Source: Stenotrophomonas maltophilia
GTDB taxonomy: Bacteria > Pseudomonadota > Gammaproteobacteria > Xanthomonadales > Xanthomonadaceae
Length of the DNA stretch: 64,000 nt
Reading direction: 5' to 3'
NCBI RefSeq assembly: GCF_002799155.1
Contig: NZ_NERD01000002.1
Location: 2,976,001 to 3,040,000, forward strand
Each line of letters starts with the position of its first letter. Positions within the stretch are counted from its first letter, which is position 1. The notes under the pieces were generated by a model. It was not told where the DNA came from. It searched no databases and worked only from the letters and a program-made list of their open reading frames with translations. The translations under genes and the position numbers were made by a program. This document shows positions 35,164 through 43,670 of the stretch, piece after piece.

Positions 35164-36483
35164 TCAGTCCTGCTGCGGGCCCAGCGCCGGGCCGTCGTGG
35201 GACTCGCCCTTGGCCACCAGCGTGGTCAGGGCCAGGTCGCCGGTCACGTTCAGCGCGGTACGGCACATGTCCAGGAAGTGGTTCACGCCCAGGATCAGGC
35301 CGATGCCCAGCGGGTTCACGCCAACCATCGCGCAGATCATCGCCACCACCGGCAGCGATCCCGACGGCACGCCGGCGGTACCGATGCCACCGAGGATGCA
35401 GACGGCCATCACCATGATCTGCTGGCCAATGCTCAGGTCCACGCCGAAGAACTGGGCCAGGAAGATCACCGTCACGCCCTCGAACAGCGCGGTGCCGTTC
35501 TGGTTGGCGGTGGCGCCTACGGTCAGCACGAAGCGCGAAACACGCTGCGGCAGGCCCATCTGGTCGGCCACGCGCAGCGCGGTCGGCAGGGTGGCGTTGC
35601 TGGAGGCGGTGGAGAACGCCATCACCGTCGCTTCCTGGGTATCGCGGAAGAACGACAGCGGCGAGCGACCGGACAGCCACACCGCGGTACCGTAGGTCAC
35701 GAACATGTGCAGGCCCAGCGCCAGCACCACCACGCCCACGTAGGCGCCCAGGCGGATGATCAGCTCGAAACCGAACAGCGCGGCCAGGTTGAACATGAAG
35801 CAGGCCACCGCGTACGGGGCCAGGCGGATGACCAGGTTGATCAGGGTCATCGAGATTTCGAACACGCCTTCGATGGCGCGGCGCAGCGGGGCGACCTTCT
35901 CGTTGTCGGTCAGCACCATGCCAATGCCGAACATCAACGCGAAGAACATCAGCGACAGGATCGCGCCATTGTCCGACGCCGCCTGCAGCACGTTGCTCGG
36001 CACGATCGACAGCAGCATGTCCATGCCCTTGGGCGTGCCATGGATGCCAGCGACGATCTCCTTGCTGCGCTCGGCGTTCTCCGACAGCATCAGTGCCGCC
36101 GTCTGCGGATCGACGCCCGCACCCGGCTTGAGCAGGTTGACCAGCACCAGGCCGATGCCCACCGCGATGCCGGACAGCAGCACGGTGTAGGCCAGCGTCT
36201 TCCAGCCGATGCGGCCGAGGGCGCGGATGTCGCCCATCTCCGACACGCCCATGATCAGCGCAGAGAAGATCAGCGGCACGATCAGCATGAAGATCAGGTT
36301 GAGGAACAGGCCCGACGCCGGGGTGGTGACGTAGTCCATTACCCACTTGGCACCGGCCTGCAGACCATCGACGCTGCCGCCCAGGGCGTGCACGATCAGT
36401 CCCAGGACCAGGCCGATCGCAAAGCCGATGCCCATCTTCCAATGCAGGGGCAACTTCTTCTTGTCGGCAGCAGCTGCTGTCAT
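35164..36483 (-). CDS. Dicarboxylate/amino acid:cation symporter (DAACS, GltP/DctA-like)
   Basis: 439 residues, eight transmembrane helices plus two re-entrant loops. Family motifs are FSTASSNATLPTALRVADQMGLP (serine-rich hairpin 1), ANQNGTALFEGVTVIFLAQ (cation/substrate site) and GGIGTAGVPSGSLPVVAMI (hairpin 2). It imports C4-dicarboxylates or glutamate/aspartate with Na+ or H+. The residue before the C-terminal binding site decides acid versus neutral amino acid, and I could not resolve it. The gene is apparently monocistronic, with GGAAA upstream of its ATG. Confidence 0.93.
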   Translation of the reverse strand: MTAAAADKKKLPLHWKMGIGFAIGLVLGLIVHALGGSVDGLQAGAKWVMDYVTTPASGLFLNLIFMLIVPLIFSALIMGVSEMGDIRALGRIGWKTLAYTVLLSGIAVGIGLVLVNLLKPGAGVDPQTAALMLSENAERSKEIVAGIHGTPKGMDMLLSIVPSNVLQAASDNGAILSLMFFALMFGIGMVLTDNEKVAPLRRAIEGVFEISMTLINLVIRLAPYAVACFMFNLAALFGFELIIRLGAYVGVVVLALGLHMFVTYGTAVWLSGRSPLSFFRDTQEATVMAFSTASSNATLPTALRVADQMGLPQRVSRFVLTVGATANQNGTALFEGVTVIFLAQFFGVDLSIGQQIMVMAVCILGGIGTAGVPSGSLPVVAMICAMVGVNPLGIGLILGVNHFLDMCRTALNVTGDLALTTLVAKGESHDGPALGPQQD

Positions 36484-36540
36484 ACGCAGGTTTCCTCGAA
36501 AAATGAATGCACTCTAACAAAGCGCGCAAGCGGCGCCGGT

Positions 36541-38256
36541 TCAGGTTCGCCGCGGCGGATACAGCGGCGCCAGGCCAGTGTCAGCGGTACCCGCGGCCGC
36601 CGACCAGTGCGGTCCGTCACGGAAGACTTCGCGCAGGCGCGCACGCAGCGGCGCCAGATCACCCTGCCCGCCCCAGCGCGCCTGCTGCAGGTCCTGCAGC
36701 ACCTGGCGCTGGGCTGCATCCCCGAGCCGCGCGATGACCTGCTCGATGCGTTCAACGCCGGCCATCGCACACAGCTGTGCTTCCACTTGGTCGAAACCTT
36801 CACCATCCAGCGCGCGGCGCAGTTCGGCCAGGCCGGCACGCCCGCTCGCCACCGTCGGCACAGAGGGCTTGCCGGCTACAGGCGCCACGGCACGCGGGCG
36901 CCGGCCTCGCTGCCAGCCCCACAGCAGGGTCAACAGCCACAGCAACGCCAGGCCGATGGCCGCCGCCATCCACGGCCACGGACGCTCGGACAGCCCGCTG
37001 GCGCGTGGATCGGTCGCGGCGATACGCGCATCCTGCCCATCGCTGCCGGGCAGCGCGGCAGCGGTGTCGATCGGTGGCAGCGATGCCGGCGAGGCAGTGC
37101 CCGCGCCCGTGCCAGCTGCAACGGCCAGCGTCAGGTCTGGCAGCTTCGCTTCCTGTGCCTTGCCGTTGCGTACATCCCACCAGGGCAGGCGCGGCCCCGG
37201 TACCACCAGCGAACCCGGCTGGCGCGGCACGATCGAATAGCGGCGGGTGATCTTCAGGCGCGGCGTGCTGCCGTTGAAGGTCTCTTCGTACTGCGCGGGT
37301 TCGGCGAACACCTGCGCATTGGCGCCGACATCCGGCACCGGCAGATCGGTGAACTGTGCGCGCGTCGCGCCTTCGGCAATCGCTTCGACCACCACGTTGG
37401 CCGCCTCACCAGTGCGGGCGCTGGTCGGCGCACTGGTGTAGCGCAACTGCAGGCTCTGCAGGGGCAGCCACGGCTGCGGCGCCTGCGCCGGTTGTGCCTG
37501 CACCTGCAGTGTGCGGTCGGCGCTGGTGGCACTCATGCGGCCGTCGCCACCACCGAAGAAGTCATCGAAAAAGCCACCGGCGCTGCGTCCGCTGAAACGC
37601 GCGCCGGCCAGCTTCAACGCGCCACTGCGTTCGGGGATCAGCAGGAAACGCCGTTCGACCACGTTGTAGCGGCGGCCGTTGACCTGGCGCACATCGGTAC
37701 GGTCCTCGCCCACGCGCTGCAGCGACGCACCCGCCGGGGTATCCAGCACCAGTTCGCCGGAGGCCAGCTGCGAGGCGAAATACAAGCGCACCACCACGCC
37801 CACGCTCTGCTGCACATACGGCGTATCGTCATCGACAACGGTTTCGATGAAGGCCATCGCATTGCTGTCCGGCCCGGCCACGGTGGCCGCATCCACCTGC
37901 AGCGTCAGCGGCGCGGTGCGCACACTGCCCACCTGCAGGCCCGGCACCACCAGCGCGCCGCTGCGCCGTGGGGTCAGCGCCACGCCATACAGGTTGCGCT
38001 GCTGCATGCTGCCATTGCTCCACTCCACCTGGCGGCTGCTGGTCTGCCCGCTAAGATCGAAGTCGCTTCGCAATGGCGTGAAGTCCGGGACACCCTGGTC
38101 GCTCTCGACATTGAGGGTGACCGTATCGCCCATCGCGATGCGGTCGCGATCCAACCACGCGCGCGGCTGAGCCCACGCCAGCAGCGGCAGCCACAGCAGC
38201 AGTGCCACCAGTACCTGTAGTGGCCAGCGCCCGTGCATGTTGATCGCCCGCGTCAT
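36541..38256 (-). CDS. batD: BatD-family protein
   Basis: 571 residues. A signal peptide ends near residue 29 (LAWAQPRAWLDRD). Beta-sandwich domains follow (residues 30-400), including FFDDFFGGGDGRMSA, a feature seen in BatD proteins. One membrane helix near 430-450 (WMAAAIGLALLWLLTLLW) precedes a cytoplasmic helical tail. It is the last gene of the moxR-bat operon and overlaps the previous one by 4 bases. Bat proteins (Bacteroides aerotolerance type) form an envelope complex linked to stress tolerance and to MoxR chaperone ATPases. The exact role is unclear. Confidence 0.88.
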   Translation of the reverse strand: MTRAINMHGRWPLQVLVALLLWLPLLAWAQPRAWLDRDRIAMGDTVTLNVESDQGVPDFTPLRSDFDLSGQTSSRQVEWSNGSMQQRNLYGVALTPRRSGALVVPGLQVGSVRTAPLTLQVDAATVAGPDSNAMAFIETVVDDDTPYVQQSVGVVVRLYFASQLASGELVLDTPAGASLQRVGEDRTDVRQVNGRRYNVVERRFLLIPERSGALKLAGARFSGRSAGGFFDDFFGGGDGRMSATSADRTLQVQAQPAQAPQPWLPLQSLQLRYTSAPTSARTGEAANVVVEAIAEGATRAQFTDLPVPDVGANAQVFAEPAQYEETFNGSTPRLKITRRYSIVPRQPGSLVVPGPRLPWWDVRNGKAQEAKLPDLTLAVAAGTGAGTASPASLPPIDTAAALPGSDGQDARIAATDPRASGLSERPWPWMAAAIGLALLWLLTLLWGWQRGRRPRAVAPVAGKPSVPTVASGRAGLAELRRALDGEGFDQVEAQLCAMAGVERIEQVIARLGDAAQRQVLQDLQQARWGGQGDLAPLRARLREVFRDGPHWSAAAGTADTGLAPLYPPRRT

Positions 38257-40091
38257 CGCCCTTCCCTCTTCCTGCGTTCGTTTTCCAGCTGGAACTTGGC
38301 CCGCAGCAATGCGCCCGGATCATCCGGCACACGTCGCATCCACGCCTCCACGGCCTGTTGCTCCTCGCGTTGGCGCGGGGTGGCGCCTTCGCTGCCTGGC
38401 ACGGGCTTGCCCTCCTGTTCGCCCTTGCCCTCGCGTGCCTGCTGCATTGCCTGCTGCATGCGCTGGCGTTGCTGTTCGTCGGCCTGCGCCTGTGCCTTGG
38501 CATCTTCCACCTGCGGCGGTGCCTGCTGGCCATCGCGGCCGCGCTCGCCAGGCTGAGGCTTCGACTGCGCGTTGGTGTCACCCGCCTTGGGCGGGTCCTG
38601 CTGGCCCGACTGCGGCTGGCCCTGGCCGGGATTCTGCTGGCCCTGCTGCGGCTGCCCCTGTGGATTCCGCTGGCCCTGCGAGCCCTGCGCCTGCTTCTGC
38701 TGCCCGTTCTGCGGCGGCTTCTGCTGATCCTGGCCCTGGCCGCCACCGGATTGCCTGCGCTTGCGTGCAGCATCGACCACGGCACGGTTGGCCACCGCAT
38801 CGGCCATGCCCGGATGCAGTGCCAGCGCGCGGTCGTAGGCGGCGATCGCGTCGTCGTAGTGGCCTTCGCGTGCCAGCGTGTTGGCCAGGTTGTACCAAGC
38901 GGCATCGTTGTCGATGCCTTCGAACTGTTTGCGTGCAGTGGCGAAGTCGCCCCTGCGGTAGGCCTGCACCCCGTCGGCCAGTCGCTGGTGCTGCACCTGA
39001 TCGCTACGCTTCCACAGCGTGCCCTGCGCCGGCTGGGAGGCAGGCGTCGCAGGGGCCTGCGCCTGCGCGTCATTCATCCACGGCAGCAGGCCGACCGCGA
39101 GCACCGCGGCCAGCACCGCGCGACGACGGAAGGCCAGCAATGCCAGCAGCATCACCGGCGGCAGCAGCCAGAAGCCTTCGTCACGCCACTGCTTGCCTTC
39201 GCCTGGCCGCTGCGCCGCCGTGCCTTCGCGCGCGTCGAGTACGCCGAGCGCACGCAGATCGCTGCCATCGGCCGAAATGCGTGCATAGCGTCCGCCGCCG
39301 GCCGTGGCCACCGCGCGCAAGCTGCCCTCATCCAGCGCAGCCTGGCGGATCTGCCCGCTGCCATCGCGGTAGGCCGCACCGGCAGGCGTGCCCAGGCCCA
39401 GCACCGACACCTGCAGGCCCAGGCCGCGCGCCTGTGCCGCCGCCAGTGCAGCTTCGCTGTCCGCCTGATCGCTGACCAGCAGGATCTGCCCCTGCAACGC
39501 ACCGATCTGCCGCATCAAGCGTGTCGCCCAATCGATGCCGCGGTCGGCACGCTGGCCATCGCGCGGCATCACGTCCGGCGACAGCGCATCCAGATACAGC
39601 GCAACATTGCTGCCGTCGTCGGTCAGCGGTGCCACGGTGTAGGCATCATCGGCGTACACCACCAGCCCCACCTGCCCGCCTTGGCGTGCGCGCAGCAGCT
39701 CGCCCACTTTCGCTCGCGCCTGCAGCAGGCGCGACGGTGGCAGATCGGTCGCGGTGATCCGGCTGGACAGGTCCAGCACCACCAGCAACGGTGCGCTGGC
39801 CTGGAACATCGGTTGTGCCTGCTGCCGCCAGCTCGGACCGGCCATGGCCAGCGATGCCAGCGTCCAGCCGAGCAGCACCGCCCAGGGCAGACGTGCCCGC
39901 CGCCTTGCACCGGCGGCCAGCAGGTGCGGCAACAGATGTGCGTCCACCGCCTGCCGCCACACATCACTGCGCCGTTGCCGGTACAGCGCAAACGCGATGA
40001 TCAGCGGCAGCGCCAACAGCGCCCACAGCCACTCGGGCCGCAGGAAGTGCAGTGTGTTCCAGTCGGGAAGATTCGAAGCAAACGCGATCAT
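38253..40091 (-). CDS. BatB/BatC fusion: von Willebrand A domain plus TPR
   Basis: 612 residues. There are two N-terminal membrane helices (LRPEWLWALLALPLIIAFALY, then LLGWTLASLAMAG), a VWA domain to about residue 290, another helix near 310, then TPR repeats (YRRGDFATARKQFEGI, AAWYNLANTLAREGHYDDAIAAYDRAL). The rest is a very Gln/Gly/Pro-rich stretch with a charged end. BatB and BatC are separate proteins in some species and fused here. The metal-site motif reads DLSSR rather than DxSxS, with Arg at the fifth position. ATG at 40091 overlaps the batA stop by 4 bases; the longer frame upstream is shadow sequence. Confidence 0.88.
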   Translation of the reverse strand: MIAFASNLPDWNTLHFLRPEWLWALLALPLIIAFALYRQRRSDVWRQAVDAHLLPHLLAAGARRRARLPWAVLLGWTLASLAMAGPSWRQQAQPMFQASAPLLVVLDLSSRITATDLPPSRLLQARAKVGELLRARQGGQVGLVVYADDAYTVAPLTDDGSNVALYLDALSPDVMPRDGQRADRGIDWATRLMRQIGALQGQILLVSDQADSEAALAAAQARGLGLQVSVLGLGTPAGAAYRDGSGQIRQAALDEGSLRAVATAGGGRYARISADGSDLRALGVLDAREGTAAQRPGEGKQWRDEGFWLLPPVMLLALLAFRRRAVLAAVLAVGLLPWMNDAQAQAPATPASQPAQGTLWKRSDQVQHQRLADGVQAYRRGDFATARKQFEGIDNDAAWYNLANTLAREGHYDDAIAAYDRALALHPGMADAVANRAVVDAARKRRQSGGGQGQDQQKPPQNGQQKQAQGSQGQRNPQGQPQQGQQNPGQGQPQSGQQDPPKAGDTNAQSKPQPGERGRDGQQAPPQVEDAKAQAQADEQQRQRMQQAMQQAREGKGEQEGKPVPGSEGATPRQREEQQAVEAWMRRVPDDPGALLRAKFQLENERRKREGR

Positions 40092-41092
40092 CGGCGACGC
40101 TCCGGCCACAGCCATGCCAATGCGCCCAGCAGCAACGCCAGGCCCAACGGCCACGCATAACGTTCTTCGCGCGGGCGCAGGCTCGGGCCCTTTGCGGCCA
40201 CTGGCTCCAGGCGATCAAGCTCGGCATAGATGCCGGCCAGCTGCGCGGTGTCACGCGCACGGAAGAACTGGCCGCCCGTCATGCTGGCGATCTTCTTCAG
40301 GGTGGCCTCGTCGACCGGATCCTGGTCGGTGGAGATCGGAATGCCGAACAACCGCATGCTGCCATCGCCGCCAAATGCAACCGTGTGGATGCGCACGCCT
40401 TCGGCGCGCGCCACTTCCGCCGCGCGCAGCGGCTCCAGCACACCGGCATTGCTGACGCCGTCGGTCAACAGGATCAGCACGCGCTGTCCCTCCGGCTGGC
40501 TGCGCAGGCGCTTCACCGCCAGGCCGATGGCATCACCGATGGCGGTCTCGCGTCCGGCCAGGCCGACCACGCTGTCGCGCAGCTGGTCACGCACGCTGGC
40601 CAGGTCCGCGGTCAGCGGCGTGAGCGTGTAGGCACGGTCACCGAAGATCAGCAGGCCGACGCGGTCGCCGGCACGGCGATCCAGGAAGTCGGCCAGCACG
40701 GCCTTGGCTGCGGTAAGGCGATCCACGGCCTGGCCGCCCAGCACCATGTCGCCCTCGCCCATGCTGCCGGACACATCCATCGCCAGCATCATCTGCCGCC
40801 CCTGCTGCGGCGGCGTGATGGCATCGCCCAGCTGCTGTGGTCGCGCCAGCGCGACACACAGCGCGCACCACCCCAGCCACAGCAGCAGCGTGCGCAGCCA
40901 CGACACGTCAACCCGACCACCATCAGACAGCGCTTCCAGTTCGGCAGCGGCATAGGGCACGCGTAGTGCGGCGCCCGGATCTGCGCGACGCTTCCACCAG
41001 CGCATCAGCAGCGGCAACGGCAGCGCCAGCAGGGCGAGCGGCCATGCCAGCTGCAGGTCCGGCCATGGCCAATAGGTCGTCCACAGGTTCAT
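40088..41092 (-). CDS. batA: BatA-like von Willebrand factor A membrane protein
   Basis: 334 residues. Two N-terminal membrane helices (about 10-30 and 65-82) are followed by a VWA domain with an intact metal site, MDVSGSMGEGD, then the Thr in GRETAIGDAIGLAV and the Asp in LLTDGVSNAG. A C-terminal membrane helix ends the protein. It probably contacts partner proteins in the periplasm in a Mg2+-dependent way. It overlaps both neighbours by 4 bases. The ATG at 41092 was chosen because the open frame further upstream is only a shadow of the DUF4381 gene. Confidence 0.9.
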   Translation of the reverse strand: MNLWTTYWPWPDLQLAWPLALLALPLPLLMRWWKRRADPGAALRVPYAAAELEALSDGGRVDVSWLRTLLLWLGWCALCVALARPQQLGDAITPPQQGRQMMLAMDVSGSMGEGDMVLGGQAVDRLTAAKAVLADFLDRRAGDRVGLLIFGDRAYTLTPLTADLASVRDQLRDSVVGLAGRETAIGDAIGLAVKRLRSQPEGQRVLILLTDGVSNAGVLEPLRAAEVARAEGVRIHTVAFGGDGSMRLFGIPISTDQDPVDEATLKKIASMTGGQFFRARDTAQLAGIYAELDRLEPVAAKGPSLRPREERYAWPLGLALLLGALAWLWPERRR

Positions 41093-41538
41093 CGGCGGCG
41101 CTCCAGCAGCATCGCCAGGTAGCGTTCGCGGGCCCAGCTGCGCACGGCGGCCACGTCGTTGCTGTCGACGCGCGGGCGATAGGCGCCTTCGGCCAGCAGG
41201 CTGCGATGTGCAGCGGGCAGCGTGCCCTGTGGGTCCACACGCTGCCACCAGGCGTCATCGCGCAGCGATTCACTGCCCGGCGCCGCATGACGCGCGGCCC
41301 GGCGCAGCAGTCCTGCGATCGCCGCCAGTTCTGCTGCAGCGTCGGTGGTGGCTGCCAGCTCCTGATCGAACAACTGCAACCAGCGCTGGCGGCGACGGCG
41401 ACGACGCAACATCACCACGGCGATCACCAGCAGCACCAGCACGACCGCTGCGCCGATCATCAGGTAACCGGGGGCTGGCGGCCACCATGACGGTGCCGGT
41501 GGCAGATGTACATCGCGCAGCGGCAGAGCGGCGCTCAT
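41089..41538 (-). CDS. DUF4381 family protein
   Basis: 149 residues. A membrane helix at about 28-50 (YLMIGAAVVLVLLVIAVVML) is followed by an Arg-rich cytoplasmic patch (RRRRRRQRW) and a helical domain with LAAIAGLLRRAARHAAPG and WARERYLAMLLERRR. DUF4381 proteins are known only from MoxR/BatA operons. It overlaps the DUF58 and batA genes by 4 bases on each side. It probably joins the membrane complex; no activity is known. Confidence 0.85.
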   Translation of the reverse strand: MSAALPLRDVHLPPAPSWWPPAPGYLMIGAAVVLVLLVIAVVMLRRRRRRQRWLQLFDQELAATTDAAAELAAIAGLLRRAARHAAPGSESLRDDAWWQRVDPQGTLPAAHRSLLAEGAYRPRVDSNDVAAVRSWARERYLAMLLERRR

Positions 41539-42464
41539 GCCGGCACCTCGGTCGGCGACGGCGCCAGCCAGGCGTCGCTGGGTGCATCGGAGGACAGCAC
41601 CTGCACGTCGACGCGGCGCGCGCTGAGCTGGCGCCGCAGTTCCTGCAGCGGCTCGACAAAATGCGCCTGCCAGTGCGCCTGCACTTCGCTGCGGCGCAGG
41701 TCGAGACCGATACGCTGCTGCGCGGTCTGGAACTGCAGTGCGGCCGACGGCGGCTGCAGCTCCAGCGGATCGACCAGCAGCACCAGGCTGAGGTCGTGAT
41801 GCTGGGCCAGCGCGCTCCAGCGTGCCGGTGGAATGCGGATGGCCTGCTGCGGATCGGCCAGCACCAGCATGCGTGCCCCGGGGCGCAGCACGCGACCGGC
41901 ATGATCCAGCGCGCGCTCCAGGCCCAGATCATCGGACGGCGGCTGTGCATACCAGCGGGTAAGCGCGTCGAGCACGCGCAATACGCCGCGTGGCCCACCT
42001 GCGGGAGCGATCGGCGCTTCGCGGTCGCTGCCACGCAGCGCGCCCACGCGGTCGCCACGGCGCTGCGCCGACCATGCCGCAACAGCGCCGGCGCGGGCGG
42101 CCTGCACCGATTTGAAGCGCACGCGGGTGCCGAAGTACAGCGCCGGCGAGGTATCGGCCACGATCAGGCTGACCCGCTCACGTTCTGCCTGGAACAGCTT
42201 GGTGTGGGCGCGGCCGGTGCGTGCGGTCACGCGCCAGTCGATGTGGCGCGCGTCGTCGCCGGCCACGTACTCGCGCGACTCGGCGTACTCCATGCCGCGG
42301 CCGCGCAGCGGAGACGGTGCCTGCCCTGCGTTACCGGTGCGGCCACGCCGCGGCGGCGGCGGACGCTGTGCCAGCCGGCGCAGCACGACCAGTTCGGCCA
42401 GCTGCGGGCGCAGCCCGTCACCTTCGAGCGCAGACGGTGCCTGTTCCAGGGATGGATCGGTCAT
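41535..42464 (-). CDS. DUF58 domain protein
   Basis: 309 residues with no membrane helix, as is typical for gammaproteobacterial DUF58 proteins in moxR operons. The DUF58 motif GRGMEYAESREYVAGDDARHIDWRVTARTG is near residues 50-80. A VWA-like fold with ERERVSLIVADTS follows, in which the metal site is degenerate. It begins 8 bases after the moxR stop and overlaps DUF4381 by 4 bases. It is probably a soluble partner of the MoxR ATPase in handling the VWA proteins downstream. Confidence 0.88.
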   Translation of the reverse strand: MTDPSLEQAPSALEGDGLRPQLAELVVLRRLAQRPPPPRRGRTGNAGQAPSPLRGRGMEYAESREYVAGDDARHIDWRVTARTGRAHTKLFQAERERVSLIVADTSPALYFGTRVRFKSVQAARAGAVAAWSAQRRGDRVGALRGSDREAPIAPAGGPRGVLRVLDALTRWYAQPPSDDLGLERALDHAGRVLRPGARMLVLADPQQAIRIPPARWSALAQHHDLSLVLLVDPLELQPPSAALQFQTAQQRIGLDLRRSEVQAHWQAHFVEPLQELRRQLSARRVDVQVLSSDAPSDAWLAPSPTEVPA

Positions 42465-42472
42465 GCGCAGGC

Positions 42473-43498
42473 TCAGGGTGCCGGCACCCGGGCCAGCAGC
42501 TCCTGCACCAGGCGCTCGCCGTCCCAGCCTTCGGCGGTGGCTTCATAGCTGGGCAGCACGCGATGGCGCAGCACGTCGGCGGCCACCGCACGCACGTCGT
42601 CGGGGGTGACGAAGTCGCGGCCGGCCAGCCAGGCGCGCGCACGTGCGCAGCGTTCCAGTGCGATGGAGCCACGCGGGCTGGCACCCCAGGCGATGCGGCG
42701 GCCGAGGCCGGCGTCGTAGCGCGACGGGTCGCGCGACGCCAGCACCAGTTCGATCAGGTACCGCTCCAGCGCCGGCGCCATGTGCAGGTCCAGCACTTCG
42801 CGGCGGGCGTCGAACACGTCCTGCATCGGCATCTTGTCGGGCGCCGGCGCGGCCTCGCCCAACGCGCCACGGGCACGCTCGCGGGCCAGCCGCAGGATTT
42901 CCGATTCGGCCGCCTGGTCCGGGTAGCCGATGCGCACATGCATCAGGAAGCGGTCCAGCTGCGCTTCCGGCAGCGGGAAGGTACCTTCCTGCTCGATCGG
43001 GTTCTGCGTGGCCATCACCAGGAACAGCGACGGCAGCGCATAGGTATGGCGGCCAACGGTGACCTGGCGCTCGCCCATGGCTTCCAGCAGCGCCGACTGC
43101 ACCTTGGCCGGCGCGCGGTTGATCTCGTCGGCCAGCAGGATCGGGTGGAAGATCGGGCCGGGCACGAACTCGAAGCGGCCTTCCTGCGGGCGCCAGATCT
43201 CGGTACCGGTGAGGTCGGCCGGCAGCAGGTCGGGGGTGAACTGCACGCGGGCAAAGTCCGCTTCCAGGCGCGAGGCCAGTGCACGGATTGCCGTGGTCTT
43301 GGCCAGGCCCGGCGCGCCCTCCACCAGCAGGTGGCCGTCGGCCAGCAGCGCGATCAGCAGGCGTTCGACCAGTGCCGCCTGGCCGACGATCTCGGCCGAC
43401 AACGCATCGCGCAGCTGGGTGAATGCCGCATGCAGGCGGGAGGTGGCCGGCGCGGGCGGCGGCGAGACGGATTCGGGCATCGGCGGTGGCAGGTTCAT
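42473..43498 (-). CDS. MoxR-family AAA+ ATPase
   Basis: 341 residues. Nucleotide-site parts are the Walker A GAPGLAKT, Walker B ILLADEINRAP and the sensor region MATQNPIEQEGTFPLPEAQLDRF. The C-terminal lid domain has SPRGSIALERCARARAWLAGRDFVTPDDV. MoxR proteins act as chaperones that mature VWA-domain proteins. ATG at 43498 was chosen from homology; AAAGG is upstream. It heads a six-gene unit (moxR, DUF58, DUF4381, batA, batBC, batD) whose genes are coupled by 4-base overlaps, apart from the first spacing of 8 bases. Confidence 0.93.
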   Translation of the reverse strand: MNLPPPMPESVSPPPAPATSRLHAAFTQLRDALSAEIVGQAALVERLLIALLADGHLLVEGAPGLAKTTAIRALASRLEADFARVQFTPDLLPADLTGTEIWRPQEGRFEFVPGPIFHPILLADEINRAPAKVQSALLEAMGERQVTVGRHTYALPSLFLVMATQNPIEQEGTFPLPEAQLDRFLMHVRIGYPDQAAESEILRLARERARGALGEAAPAPDKMPMQDVFDARREVLDLHMAPALERYLIELVLASRDPSRYDAGLGRRIAWGASPRGSIALERCARARAWLAGRDFVTPDDVRAVAADVLRHRVLPSYEATAEGWDGERLVQELLARVPAP

Positions 43499-43618
43499 GG
43501 GGGCCTTTGACCGGCGCAGGACGGCACGGGTTCCCGACATCATCGCAGGGTGCCTTGCGATTGGCATCAAGAACGGCTGAACAGCCCTCCGCGTAGAGCG
43601 TGGTTCCCCTGGCGGAAA

Positions 43619-43651
43619 CGAAGAAGGGCCGCACGAGGCGGCCCTTCTTCG
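43619..43651 (-). terminator. Terminator of the pil operon
   Basis: A 14-bp stem, CGAAGAAGGGCCGC/GCGGCCCTTCTTCG, with a 5-base loop, lies 19 bases after the pilQ stop. The moxR promoter must lie between this hairpin and 43498. Confidence 0.85.
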
Positions 43652-43670
43652 AACACCTGAGTGCGCTGGA

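Noticed and set aside
34981..38220. 1079-codon open frame on the plus strand opposite the symporter and batD
   Set aside because: Antisense to two well-supported genes, low-complexity His/Gln/Arg composition, no ribosome-binding site or domain.
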